Below are positions 1 to 9,472 of a stretch of 64,000 nucleotides of DNA, one piece after another. Position numbers and translations under genes: made by a program. The notes beneath the pieces were generated by a model that was not told where the DNA came from, made no database searches, and worked only from the letters and a program-made list of their open reading frames with translations. Position 1 is the first letter of the stretch, and each line of letters opens with the position of its first letter. Source of the stretch: Candidatus Obscuribacterales bacterium (lineage in GTDB: Bacteria > Cyanobacteriota > Vampirovibrionia > Obscuribacterales > Obscuribacteraceae); contig JAIERK010000113.1 in NCBI GenBank assembly GCA_019746975.1, positions 1-64,000 of the forward strand, written 5' to 3'.

Positions 1-1
1 G

Positions 2-163
2 GCGGCTCCAGTCGTGACCGATCTGCTGCCGACGAAAGCAAAGGCGGCTCCGGTCGTGACCGATGTTCCGACGGCAACGGTGGCGGCTCCAGTCGTGACC
101 GATCTGCTGCCGACGAAAGCAAAGGCGGCTCCGGTCGTGACCGATGTTCCGACGGCAAAAGTC
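2..163 (+). repeat. 81-bp tandem repeat, two copies visible
   Basis: Positions 2-82 and 83-163 are near-identical 81-base units in frame with the giant protein, differing mainly in the last two codons. The array probably continues to the left of the window. Each unit contains a shorter internal duplication encoding AAPVVTD. Confidence 0.9.
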
Positions 164-3100
164 ATGACCGGTGCGAAGACCGTTGTAAACAATACTCCTG
201 TGATCGAGTCTGCAGCGATTGTCCATACAGACGGTGCCAGCAAATTATTGACGAAGAACGCGCCGGCAACCATTGATCATGTCCCGACCGATTTGGCGCA
301 CAATATTTTGAAAGTCAAATCAACTGTTCCAGTTAACGAACTGCCGACCGTGGATGGAACCATTCCTGCCGCTAAGCCCGTACTGACAAAATCGAATTCC
401 CGCGTCGATGTGCAAATACCTGATGCGACGAATACTTCCACGAAGCCTTCACTTGTGCGACCTGATGTCACTTTGGTACACGAAGACGGTGATCCGAAGG
501 TGAAACCGGATGTGGTGACGAGTGTAGATTCCACTATTAAGGTAGCGGCGAAATCGCTGGTGCCGCCGGTAGTGCCACTCGCCGTAGAACCCACAACCAC
601 AACCCCGCAATCAGTTTTAAATTCTTCCAAGACGAGAGCGATTGATCCGACACAACCGGCGTCCGACTTTTCTCTGGTGTCACATACGGTAGCAAAACCG
701 GTACTCTCTCGCGCAGAGGCAGATGGTCCGGCGATTGAGATCGGCAAGAACGGTAAAACGGTTGCCGATTTAGCGGCTTCTCCCGGTCAGATCGACACTA
801 CAAGAAACTTGTTGAACAAGCTTTCCGCGACTCCAGTGTCAGGCGAAATCGCGTCACCGATCGCCAAGACTCGGAGCGGCGGAGATTCTGACTCTACGAC
901 CGTTGTCCATGATGCACCTTTGTTCGCCAAGAACAAAGGCGGTGCGCTTGTGCCTGAGTCCGTGTCCTTGACACATACAGACGGCTCGATACTCAACAAA
1001 CTGAAGTTGAGCGATCCGGTTCCGGGCGAATCTAAGGTCGTAGCAGCAAAAATTTCGACTTCTGATAGTCCTGGTTTGGATCTTGTGCCTGTTGTGAAAC
1101 CGAAGGTAGATCTCACTGTATCTGAAGGTCTGTTGAGCCAGGTCAAGTCACCTAAGACGAACGTGGTCGACGCTGTAGACGCCACTCATTTGACCCGCGT
1201 GGACGCTCAAGTCGGAAAGCCGCCTGCATCTGTGAAGGTCACGCCGCCGTCTGATATAACGCAAAAAAATCTTCCTGCCGATGTGACACCGCCTGCGGTG
1301 TTGTCACCGGCGAGAGCCATCAACCTGGTTAGCTCCGTTACTGATCCGACCCTGGACGTGAAGCGGCACTCAGTAGCTGGAGAGCAGGTCGGCCTCAAAC
1401 CTGCTGTACCGACCGAACAGACCGTGACAGACGGCTTGAGACGCTTCATGGGCGCGCCCGTCGCAGACAATCGTGACTACTCCAAGCCCACAACCGAATC
1501 GGCGGTTTTGAAAAAATCGTCCGAAATTCAATTGTTCGAGGCCGCCAACAACATCGCAGTCAATCTCTATAACAACAAGAAATCGATTCTGGAGCAGGAT
1601 GGTCGAACCCTTCCTCGCACCTTCACTGGCGATGCGGACAGCAAACCTTTGGTCAAAGTCGACAGTAGCGGAGGCGAATCTCGTCGATTGATCGAACAGG
1701 CATTTAGTGACACCAGAACTGGTGCTTCGCCAATCAACCTGACGAAGGTGGGCAAGTCCGATGTTGAGCCATCTTTCGGTTCTCCTGATATAACAAAGAC
1801 CGTAGGAATTCCACCAGCGAAGACTGACTACAAGAACTTACCTGCCGATATTGTCACCTCTGGAGTATCTGTTGCGTCGAAAAGCATCATAGTTCCTGAT
1901 GCTGTACCACACCTGAATCCGCAGACTACTACGGCGATGGATGTGTTCCGCCAGTTAGCAAAGCCAGGGCAGGAACATTTGCTTCGCGATCAATCGAGTC
2001 CCAATCCACGAAGTGGAGATGTCGCCGCAGTCCCGAATGTACTTCCAGTGGCGAAGCCAGCCTTATCAGACTGGCAGCTGACGAACGAGCTCAAGAACAA
2101 ACTCACTACTGACGGTGATTACTCGCGATTGAAGATTCCGTCTACGGATGGTTGGGATCTGAAAACCACAGAGCGGATATATAGAGCTGATTCTTCCACG
2201 TTCGGTCATGTCGAGACGATTTCTGACCCGGCCGTAAAGAAAGCTTTCATAGCCATGAAGGATCAGCACGAAAGCGAGAGCCGGCTTGGCGTAGGCAAGT
2301 CAGTAATTCTCGATCAGCCTTCGACGAAGACGACGATCAATACTCCGCCTGACTTTGACACCACCGGATTGCGACCGTCGATAGTCCACGCTAGATCTGG
2401 TAATGATCTCCGGGTTGCAGATCAGTTGAAAGACCCCAAGATCTTCGGTAGCGCCGCCGGCCGTGAGACTGGAGCCATCGGACTCAGCGGTGTCAGCATG
2501 AATGGGCGCCCTGTAAATGCTGAGGGGCTGAAGCCGCAGATCGAGGCCCTCGTGTCCAACAATCAAATGTCCAATCAAGAGTGGAAAGAAAAGTTCAAGA
2601 CTCTCGATGAATCATCACGAACCAGCTTCACCAGTGACTCCGGTTCGCTCAGGCAACAGTTGTCTGACATTGCACGGACGAATCCGACCCAAATTGACAA
2701 GCTAGGAAAAATCCTCTCCACATCATCAGATGCAATCGTCGCGGGTAGTCAACCTCCCACAAGAACAGGTCTCGAGCCAGGCAAGCTTGGTGGTGGTCCT
2801 GCTGCCGGATCTCCTGAAGCACTAGTTCGCACGACAGTCGGACCGGACGGCAGGCCTGTTCAGGTTGACGCATCCGGCAAACCTGTTCCTGCATCCACTC
2901 CATCGGGTGGATTTGGACCTTCCGACTCTAGGCTGTCAACCATCGCTGGTGCGCCTCCACCGGCATGGGCGAATGCTAAACTACCCGGCGATCGCGTTTC
3001 ACCTCCGACGACACCTGCGGTCAGCGACCAGGGCGCTCCTCGTGGTCCGAATGGCGCTCCGCTTGGTTCGCCAGTCGTCCGTGGTGCCAATAATCCTGGA

Positions 3101-5104
3101 GTGGCTGGTGATACCGTGGGTGGTACTGCACCATCCGGTGTCGTGAGAGATGGAGGTCCAAGACTTGGTCCTGGTGGTGCTCCCGGTGCTCCTGGTCGAG
3201 TAGACGTGCCGCCCGCTGCGTTAGTGGCAGGTAAGGTCGACCTGATCGGTGGCTTAGAACCAGCGTCTCATCGCGTTGTCAACTTTACAGATGGAAGGAT
3301 CTTCGCAGACTTGACCGGTCAGAGTGTTAGACCGTCCGAGATAAGTTCGACAGGCAAACCATCGGTTTCTCATCAGGTCGGAGTCGACGTCGGCGCAGGT
3401 CGGGTGGAGACTGGTCTTGTCGGCAAAGTTGACACTGGCGACGGCAGAGTACCTTCAATTACTCCGGTAACGCGCGGCGATGCCATTGCGAAAGGGCTTG
3501 GTATCACTGGTGGTGCACCAGGCGCCTCGGCTATGGGCGATCATACAGTCATTCAAACCGGCAGAGAGGTTCAAGTCACTACTTTTGATCCGCAGGGTCG
3601 AGCGATTACAACTACGAAATACGTCGACCAATCCGGACGTGTTGTAGAAGGAGTCAGAGAGCCACAGGTCAAGATCACCGGCCTTACAACCGGCACAGGC
3701 ATTCCAGGTGAAATCGATGTACAGGGATCGGTCGCCGGTGTCGGTCGAATCCCGTTGTCCGGAAATATTCGTGTATCTGACTGGCAGCCGATACGAGAGC
3801 CCGGCGCGGTTGGTCAGTTGACGGGAGATGGAGTGGGACGCGTCACGGGTATGCGAGGCTTCCAGATCAACGGCGATGGTAAATTGATCCCAGGCCGAAC
3901 AGAGGTTAGAGCTCCCCGCGGGGAGACACATCGTTATATCACCGGTCTGGAGCTGGCACTCATTCTTTCGATAGCCGGCATCGCAAAACTCAGAGGCGAT
4001 TCGCGAGCTGCTGCCCGACTCGAAGGCCGTGTCTGGTCCATCGGACGTCAAAATGGCAGACCGGTTATCTTTGTCGACGGACGAAACAATCCCTTCCAAG
4101 TCCAGCGCGTATTTGGCAGAGGTGATGGCAGCTCGTTCCGCATCATGGTGGCAATCGGTGATTCTCAGTCCAGGCTGTCGACTCGCAGTATGCGCGCCGG
4201 CGAACTTTCCAATGGATTGCAATCCGACGTTAAGGTCCGTCCTTTGAACATGAGTCTTCTCGGTCGCTACCACGATCTCAACTATTTTGGTAAGAGTGGT
4301 GCGATGAACAATTTCTACGGACAGTTCCGCTCGACCAGCTACACTGGCGGAATGGGACTTGCATTCGTAATGGCAACAACGGGTATGGCGCGCGGTCCTG
4401 TTGATGGCATGGCCCCAGCCGATCGAATCAACATCACCCAGGCTCAGAACGCTAGCTCGCTAATGGGTCAAATTAACCGATTCAGCGTTGACGGCAAGGT
4501 CGCGGGCAATGGTCGAAAAGGTGACCAAGCTGCTCAAGAATCGGAAGACGAACAAGCCGAATCGGCTCTGGATGGCTATGAAGACTTTATGGCTCGTATT
4601 CAAGGCTTCGCAAAACGCAAAGGCGACGATGCCGACGGTGAGTCTGCATCAATGCGCAAGCCAATCATGATCGGTACGAAGAATCTCTACGACCTTGCCG
4701 ACGACGATGAGATTGAAGAAGAGGAAGAGACTGAAGAAGATGATACCGTCGATAATGCCATCTTGTCTAAAGTTCTTCGCCGTCCGAAATGGGTCCTTGA
4801 AGTTGGTCAAACGCTCGACGGCATCGCTGAACGTTTGTTCTCGAATCCTGATGTGGGTTGGCTGATAGCGGATCTCAACCGTGGTTCGGCACGAGAGACT
4901 TTTATGGACGGTAGGCGCATTGTCGAATTTAGCAGTAGGCAGGAAATCGAACTGCCCGTTCATCAAGACATTCAGAAATTCAATCAAGCCAAGAAGAAAG
5001 GCTGTAATGCTGAAAACCTAGTGACTATAGTCGTCGAGCGTCATGTCGAGCGCGAGGCTGTAGAGTCAATCTTGAGCAAAGTAATCGGTGCCGAATCAGC
5101 CTAA
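2..5104 (+). CDS. Giant low-complexity protein with C-terminal LysM-like domain (5' end outside window)
   Basis: The frame is open from the left edge, so the true start lies upstream and the visible part is about 1700 residues. The first 54 visible residues are two near-identical 27-residue units (AAPVVTD alternating with LLPTKAK and VPTATV). A long Pro/Val/Thr/Asp/Lys-rich region without obvious fold follows to about residue 900, then a Gly/Pro-rich stretch to about 1100. Hydrophobic patches lie near 1310 and 1450. An acidic Glu/Asp run precedes a compact C-terminal region (about 1590-1650, containing EVGQTLDGIAERLF and WLIADLN) that resembles LysM-type modules ending other large proteins of this lineage. 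The function is unknown; a surface or cell-wall role is inference. The stop overlaps the convergent regulator gene by 9 bases. Confidence 0.8.
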   Translation, partial: AAPVVTDLLPTKAKAAPVVTDVPTATVAAPVVTDLLPTKAKAAPVVTDVPTAKVMTGAKTVVNNTPVIESAAIVHTDGASKLLTKNAPATIDHVPTDLAHNILKVKSTVPVNELPTVDGTIPAAKPVLTKSNSRVDVQIPDATNTSTKPSLVRPDVTLVHEDGDPKVKPDVVTSVDSTIKVAAKSLVPPVVPLAVEPTTTTPQSVLNSSKTRAIDPTQPASDFSLVSHTVAKPVLSRAEADGPAIEIGKNGKTVADLAASPGQIDTTRNLLNKLSATPVSGEIASPIAKTRSGGDSDSTTVVHDAPLFAKNKGGALVPESVSLTHTDGSILNKLKLSDPVPGESKVVAAKISTSDSPGLDLVPVVKPKVDLTVSEGLLSQVKSPKTNVVDAVDATHLTRVDAQVGKPPASVKVTPPSDITQKNLPADVTPPAVLSPARAINLVSSVTDPTLDVKRHSVAGEQVGLKPAVPTEQTVTDGLRRFMGAPVADNRDYSKPTTESAVLKKSSEIQLFEAANNIAVNLYNNKKSILEQDGRTLPRTFTGDADSKPLVKVDSSGGESRRLIEQAFSDTRTGASPINLTKVGKSDVEPSFGSPDITKTVGIPPAKTDYKNLPADIVTSGVSVASKSIIVPDAVPHLNPQTTTAMDVFRQLAKPGQEHLLRDQSSPNPRSGDVAAVPNVLPVAKPALSDWQLTNELKNKLTTDGDYSRLKIPSTDGWDLKTTERIYRADSSTFGHVETISDPAVKKAFIAMKDQHESESRLGVGKSVILDQPSTKTTINTPPDFDTTGLRPSIVHARSGNDLRVADQLKDPKIFGSAAGRETGAIGLSGVSMNGRPVNAEGLKPQIEALVSNNQMSNQEWKEKFKTLDESSRTSFTSDSGSLRQQLSDIARTNPTQIDKLGKILSTSSDAIVAGSQPPTRTGLEPGKLGGGPAAGSPEALVRTTVGPDGRPVQVDASGKPVPASTPSGGFGPSDSRLSTIAGAPPPAWANAKLPGDRVSPPTTPAVSDQGAPRGPNGAPLGSPVVRGANNPGVAGDTVGGTAPSGVVRDGGPRLGPGGAPGAPGRVDVPPAALVAGKVDLIGGLEPASHRVVNFTDGRIFADLTGQSVRPSEISSTGKPSVSHQVGVDVGAGRVETGLVGKVDTGDGRVPSITPVTRGDAIAKGLGITGGAPGASAMGDHTVIQTGREVQVTTFDPQGRAITTTKYVDQSGRVVEGVREPQVKITGLTTGTGIPGEIDVQGSVAGVGRIPLSGNIRVSDWQPIREPGAVGQLTGDGVGRVTGMRGFQINGDGKLIPGRTEVRAPRGETHRYITGLELALILSIAGIAKLRGDSRAAARLEGRVWSIGRQNGRPVIFVDGRNNPFQVQRVFGRGDGSSFRIMVAIGDSQSRLSTRSMRAGELSNGLQSDVKVRPLNMSLLGRYHDLNYFGKSGAMNNFYGQFRSTSYTGGMGLAFVMATTGMARGPVDGMAPADRINITQAQNASSLMGQINRFSVDGKVAGNGRKGDQAAQESEDEQAESALDGYEDFMARIQGFAKRKGDDADGESASMRKPIMIGTKNLYDLADDDEIEEEEETEEDDTVDNAILSKVLRRPKWVLEVGQTLDGIAERLFSNPDVGWLIADLNRGSARETFMDGRRIVEFSSRQEIELPVHQDIQKFNQAKKKGCNAENLVTIVVERHVEREAVESILSKVIGAESA

Positions 5105-5857
5105 CTGAAGTGAGTCTTTCTTGAAGTGGAACTGCTTGTCAAGCCAGGAATCCATCACTCCGTCGAGTTCTTGAATATCTTCCGGTGCAATGATTCCGAG
5201 TCGGAAAGCTTCCAGCACTATCCTCACTCTAGTGTTATAGACTTCCAATCCGGCTGTCTCTTTAAGATGCGCGTCGACGCCCTTCACCAGTTTTATAGAC
5301 AATGAATAGATTCTGTTTTGGGCTCCACGAACACTAATGTGGTGCCTCATTGCGATCGCGCGATCCGTCAGACCGAGTGCCAGATCCAGTAGTATGTAAT
5401 ACTCACTGTCTGTGATATCACCCCAGGTTTTTTCGATTGTTTTTTGCACACCCCTGACTATCGGATCGATGTAGGGATTGTCGTGGCAAAGAATAGACTC
5501 TAAAGCGTATTTGAGCTTATCGTCGCTTTCGCTCTTCAGTGCATATCCATGAATAGCTTCGTCGGGTACGATCTTTCCTAACTCTCTAACGAAAGACTCG
5601 CGATGAAATTGCGACCAGAACAAAATTTTCTGGTTCAACTCTCTCGACCAGATCTCCTTTGCGGCCTTGATTCCGTTTAGATCAGGCATGACGATGTCCA
5701 TGATAATCATGTCAGGCTTGAGCTGTGGCCAAACTTCCAGGCACTCTTTTCCGGAAGCCGCCTCAGTAATCTTCACTTGCGGATCTATTTCGCGAAGTAG
5801 ATCGCTTGCATGTTTTCTCAGTGCGGGCAGGTCGTCGACAATCAGAACGTTATACAT
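5096..5857 (-). CDS. Response regulator, receiver plus helical/HTH-like output
   Basis: This 253-residue protein starts with a canonical receiver domain: acidic pair Asp8-Asp9, phospho-acceptor Asp54 in the string IIMDIVMPD, and a Lys near 107. The C-terminal part (about 135-210) carries a segment with the spacing of a LuxR/NarL-type helix-turn-helix (LALGLTDRAIAMRHHISVRG), so it is probably a DNA-binding regulator. No partner kinase is adjacent, so the input is unknown. Its 3' end overlaps the convergent giant-protein gene by 9 bases. The ATG start has no strong Shine-Dalgarno sequence. Confidence 0.85.
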   Translation of the reverse strand: MYNVLIVDDLPALRKHASDLLREIDPQVKITEAASGKECLEVWPQLKPDMIIMDIVMPDLNGIKAAKEIWSRELNQKILFWSQFHRESFVRELGKIVPDEAIHGYALKSESDDKLKYALESILCHDNPYIDPIVRGVQKTIEKTWGDITDSEYYILLDLALGLTDRAIAMRHHISVRGAQNRIYSLSIKLVKGVDAHLKETAGLEVYNTRVRIVLEAFRLGIIAPEDIQELDGVMDSWLDKQFHFKKDSLQLG

Positions 5858-6397
5858 ACCAGATACCGACAGCTTTTACACAGTCGTACTATACCTTATA
5901 TTTTCGAGCCATAATCAGCGGGTCGATCGAATGACTGATATCACTGAAATGGACAACACAACTGGGGTTAGCCAGTTGTGCTGTGGGCCGGGGAATTTTT
6001 AGGAGCCTTATGTCGTTTGATTTGACCTCGAGGGAGCGGTGGAAGGTTGTAGAAGTGTGTTCTGCGTTAGGGATTGGGTCCGGCAATTCCTTTTTTCCTT
6101 CCGTGCCGCTCCCCTGGTCGGCACCCTATGTATGCATAATAATCAACAACCAATCGTGGTTCCATGTCGTTTTGCGTAACTTCCTTTGCGGAAAAGCGCA
6201 AATCGATCTTTCGCCCTTGAATTGATGCTTTCAGCGCTCCTCAAGAGCTCCGGAGTGCGCTGCAGATACAAGGGATAGCAAAGTCCGCCTGTCGGGAAAG
6301 GTACCAATAGAGATTTGATGGAAACACACTAGTACAATAATCGTCATCTGATCAGGGAAAATTACTTTGGGATGAATGTCATAGGAGATCCAGCTAG
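5858..6397. other. 540-bp divergent intergenic region with a 9-bp hairpin
   Basis: No convincing gene was seen. The region separates the divergent starts at 5857 and 6398. A perfect 9-bp stem with a 6-base loop lies at 5957-5980 (CACAACTGG and its complement). A possible -10 box TACAAT occurs at 6333-6338, but no matching -35 was found. Short open frames here lack ribosome binding sites. Confidence 0.5.
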
Positions 6398-6913
6398 ATG
6401 TCCAAGTCAATCCTGTCAAGCCGCGCTCTAGCACTCACGTTACTGTCGTGTACGTTTATCAGCTCCGCTGCTCTGGCAGCGCGGGACGGTGACACTCAGC
6501 CTCAGGCTCAAGCTGGGTCGACGCCTGCCACAACTACGCCTGCTACTACCCCGATCATGATGTTTCCCACGAAGTCTCGATCAGAAGAGAAGCAGGAGCG
6601 GTTGAAAAAGCTCAATCTCAACATGCTTCACAGACTTGATTTCCGTGTAGAGGGAAGCGGTTGTGCAGCTTGTCTTGGAAGAGTGCGCAAGAAGATCGAC
6701 AAGTTGAAAGGCATTTTAGAGGTTGCCATCGCTATCAAGAAGCCCTATGGCTGCGCAGTCCTCTACGATTCGAGCAAAATCGACATGGACACTATTATCA
6801 AGGAAGGCAAGAAGGACGAGGGCGACGAAGTCAAATTCATTGACTTCGTCGACAAGAAAATCGAGAACCCTCCACTTATATTGGTTCCGATTTACACCGA
6901 GCTTCTAAAGTAA
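6398..6913 (+). CDS. Secreted protein with heavy-metal-associated-like (CxxC) domain
   Basis: The protein has 171 residues. Residues 1-28 form a Sec signal peptide (positively charged start, hydrophobic core, cleavage near ALA-AR). A Pro/Thr/Ala-rich linker to about residue 55 follows, then a domain beginning around 78 with the segment GSGCAACLGRVRKKI. Cys89 and Cys92 form the CxxC of a heavy-metal-associated fold, as in copper chaperones and P-type ATPase N-termini. An exported free-standing HMA-like domain suggests periplasmic or surface metal binding; that role is inferred. A GGAG at about 6384 precedes the ATG. No metal-transport gene is adjacent. Confidence 0.75.
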   Translation: MSKSILSSRALALTLLSCTFISSAALAARDGDTQPQAQAGSTPATTTPATTPIMMFPTKSRSEEKQERLKKLNLNMLHRLDFRVEGSGCAACLGRVRKKIDKLKGILEVAIAIKKPYGCAVLYDSSKIDMDTIIKEGKKDEGDEVKFIDFVDKKIENPPLILVPIYTELLK

Positions 6914-7015
6914 TTTAGCTGGCGCCGGGGTACCGAACTTCTCAAGTGTCCGATTGCAGAGTAATTTCGCCGATGCAAATCGGAGGAACCAAAAGGGCGG
7001 AAACCAAAAAACAGT

Positions 7016-7423
7016 TTACTTGGAAGGAACAGAGACGATTGGTTCTGTCGCTTCTGCGACGAAAGTCTGTTTGTCCATGCCCAGGAATGGCACTGGGACC
7101 GGCAGTGTGAATGTGGAAGTGGTCTGGACTCTGACGATTTCTGCAGTGGTTCCGTCGTAGACGACGTTGAACGTGTTGCTGTCGACTACCAACATAGGGT
7201 TGTTGAAGCGGCTGATCACGTTATTGATAGCCAGTCCCATGTTGGCAGGCTCCTCCTCACTAGCAGCCCTGGCACAGTCTTTGGCAAGGTGATCGTGAGC
7301 AATCTGAGCGATAACCATGGCTACCGCATCCACGATAAAAAGCACCACAGGAATAGCAATCGCCATACCTGCAACCGTTTCAATTAAAGAGACGCCTCTT
7401 TTGCGTCGGTGTCTGGAAGTCAT
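7016..7423 (-). CDS. TadE/pseudopilin-like membrane protein
   Basis: This 135-residue protein has a short basic N-terminus (RHRRKRGVSLIETV) followed by one long hydrophobic helix (about 15-42). That is the architecture of TadE-like minor pilins and type IV pseudopilins, with a Glu five residues after the Gly. The rest is a small extracytoplasmic domain with no recognised motif. It lies 30 bases downstream of a second protein of the same design, so the two probably form one transcript. Assignment to a Tad-type pilus is inferred from architecture; no tad ATPase or prepilin peptidase gene is in the window. Confidence 0.6.
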   Translation of the reverse strand: MTSRHRRKRGVSLIETVAGMAIAIPVVLFIVDAVAMVIAQIAHDHLAKDCARAASEEEPANMGLAINNVISRFNNPMLVVDSNTFNVVYDGTTAEIVRVQTTSTFTLPVPVPFLGMDKQTFVAEATEPIVSVPSK

Positions 7424-7453
7424 TATTAACGAGCCTCTTGGTGGTTGGTGAGA

Positions 7454-7951
7454 CTAGGATTCGATGTCATATTCTTCAATCGGTCGTTCACAGCGGTAGT
7501 GAAATGTGAATGGACCAATTCCCGCATGGTACGGGATGTTGACGAACGGGTCGACTTCGACCAATGTGTGAATAATGGCGAAGTCGTCAAGCTCTCTTGG
7601 TGCAGGTGGTGAGTCTACGTCGGTATTTTTCCGGCACGCCGCTGCTGTCCTCGCGTACCCGGGTGGATCTCCACCATTCTTGAGGCAGGTCGCGCCGGCG
7701 AATTTAGGAAGTCCCGATGCATTCCATGCCGCTTCCTGAGAGGTGAGCGCCTGGTTGACAGCAGAGTCGCTGCGTTTGGCCACAGCTACTGCACGAGCCG
7801 ACATGTAGTTGAGGTACCAGCCGCAGCAGAAGCCGAAGCCGATATAAACCATGATGAACAGCGGGACCATCAAGACAACCACCAAGAGGATGACCGCTGG
7901 CCCGAATTCAGAAATTTGGTTGCCTCGTGTGTTGCGTCGAACTCGTCTCAT
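7454..7951 (-). CDS. TadE-like membrane protein
   Basis: This 165-residue protein has a basic N-terminus (RRVRRNTRGNQISEFGPA), a hydrophobic helix at about 17-42 and a Cys-containing extracytoplasmic part. The GNQISEF segment resembles the GxxxxEFA motif of TadE/TadG minor pilins. A GGGAG sequence precedes the ATG with good spacing. It is the first gene of a two-gene unit with the pseudopilin-like gene downstream. A role in pilus assembly is inference. Confidence 0.6.
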   Translation of the reverse strand: MRRVRRNTRGNQISEFGPAVILLVVVLMVPLFIMVYIGFGFCCGWYLNYMSARAVAVAKRSDSAVNQALTSQEAAWNASGLPKFAGATCLKNGGDPPGYARTAAACRKNTDVDSPPAPRELDDFAIIHTLVEVDPFVNIPYHAGIGPFTFHYRCERPIEEYDIES

Positions 7952-8217
7952 TCTGAAACTCCCAACCTCTTCTCACCGCTGACTTAGTAAACACAAATGG
8001 AGGGGGGTGTGTTACAAAAGTTTGTATCTTGAAAACCCTTCCAAACAATAACCAGTGAAGCTATTCCGCCATTTCTGATGTTCCCGAATTACATCCGTAA
8101 ACTCACCTGTAGCCTTCCTGTTTAATATAAAACCTGTTTCATCTTCGGGATAATGTGGAGGTATTCTAGATGGTTGTGCAAAATAACATGTGATCAAAAC
8201 TGACGAACGAGCTTTCA

Positions 8218-9471
8218 ATGAAACACAAAAATTCTCGCATTTTTTCTCCGGCTTCACTAGTGGTGGTGGCACTCGCTTTATCTACATCTATCCAAAGTGC
8301 TTCTGCTTTGGACAGCGCTCAGGTCATGTCTAATGTAAAAATCGAGCTCGACACCGGAAAGGTATCCGAAAAATCCTTGAATGAGATGCAAGCAGTGGTG
8401 CAGGCGGAACCAACCAATTCCGAAGCGCACCTGTTGATGGGACTGGTCTTGGACCAGGTCGGGTTACTTGAGCCGGCGTCTGAGCAGTTTCAGCTAGCCA
8501 TCAAATACGGGACAGGCAGCCCTGAAGAGCTTGTGGCTCTCTGCAAGCGGCAGATCAGTATGGGTCGCGTCGGTCCTGCTATCGCTATTCTCGACCAGGG
8601 CATGGTGAAGTATCCCAACAATGCAGAGATGATGTTCATCATTGGCAAGCATCTGGTCACGATGAAGAAGCTCAATGAGGCGCGCGCGCTTCTCGACAAG
8701 GCCTACCAGCTCGATCCGAAGATCCCCGGTCTGGCTACTGCTCTAGCGCAGATGAGTTTTGCTTTTAGTCCTGCGCATTCTCGATTTCTTGCTGACGAGG
8801 AGTTGCAGCGCGCACCGAAGAGCGAAGAGGCGCATTATGTGCGCGGTATATCCAACATGAAGATTGGCAACTTCCCGCAGGCAAAAGACGACCTTGAGTT
8901 CGTCTTTGAAAAATCACCTGCACACCCCGTAGTGAGCGAGTCTTTGGCTGAAGTATATTACTGGCTCGGTGAGTACGAAAAGGCTGTCGCGCCGGCGTTG
9001 TATCTGACTGCGATCACATCCCATGCAGACGTCGAGCGTGCGGGCAGCGTATCGCAGTTGGTATCAATATTCAGAAAGGTCAATCGCGACAAGCTTCCTG
9101 GCGTGGTTGCCACGACTCAAAAAGATATAGAGGCAAAAAAATTCGCTACTTCCGCGTTTTACTACAACGTTGGCAAAGCGTTCGATCAGGTTGACATGCC
9201 GCATTCGGCGATGGCAGAGTATACCAAGGCAATAGCCGCAGACTCCAGCAATGCCAGGGCATTTTATCGGCTTGGTCTCGATCAGGAGTTGCACTTGCGA
9301 GACTATACAGGAGCTCTCGAGAGTTACAAGGCCGCTAGCAATCTTCGCCCGGGTGATCACGAATTGACGGTGGCTTATCTGCGTTTGGAAGATCGTTATG
9401 CCAATCGCAATGGCGATGTAGCTTGGAGATTCAAGAACTGGTTGCACAGCATCTTCAGCACGTTTAACTGA
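8218..9471 (+). CDS. Exported tetratricopeptide-repeat protein
   Basis: The protein has 417 residues. Residues 1-30 are a signal peptide ending near SASA. The rest is a chain of TPR-type helical hairpins (for example near 50-85, 120-150, 195-225 and 315-370, with the A/G-x3-Y/F-x3-A pattern). TPR arrays are protein-interaction scaffolds; the partner is unknown. The stop at 9469-9471 is followed after one base by the GTG start of the next gene, so the two are probably translationally coupled. Confidence 0.85.
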   Translation: MKHKNSRIFSPASLVVVALALSTSIQSASALDSAQVMSNVKIELDTGKVSEKSLNEMQAVVQAEPTNSEAHLLMGLVLDQVGLLEPASEQFQLAIKYGTGSPEELVALCKRQISMGRVGPAIAILDQGMVKYPNNAEMMFIIGKHLVTMKKLNEARALLDKAYQLDPKIPGLATALAQMSFAFSPAHSRFLADEELQRAPKSEEAHYVRGISNMKIGNFPQAKDDLEFVFEKSPAHPVVSESLAEVYYWLGEYEKAVAPALYLTAITSHADVERAGSVSQLVSIFRKVNRDKLPGVVATTQKDIEAKKFATSAFYYNVGKAFDQVDMPHSAMAEYTKAIAADSSNARAFYRLGLDQELHLRDYTGALESYKAASNLRPGDHELTVAYLRLEDRYANRNGDVAWRFKNWLHSIFSTFN

Positions 9472-9472
9472 A

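Noticed and set aside
3455-4273. 272-residue minus-strand open frame inside the giant protein
   Set aside because: It has no recognisable domain or ribosome site and lies antisense to a continuous, compositionally consistent coding frame.
5930-6001. 23-residue Cys-containing open frame (MTDITEMDNTTG...CCGPGNF)
   Set aside because: No ribosome site precedes it and it covers the hairpin at 5957-5980; better explained as non-coding.
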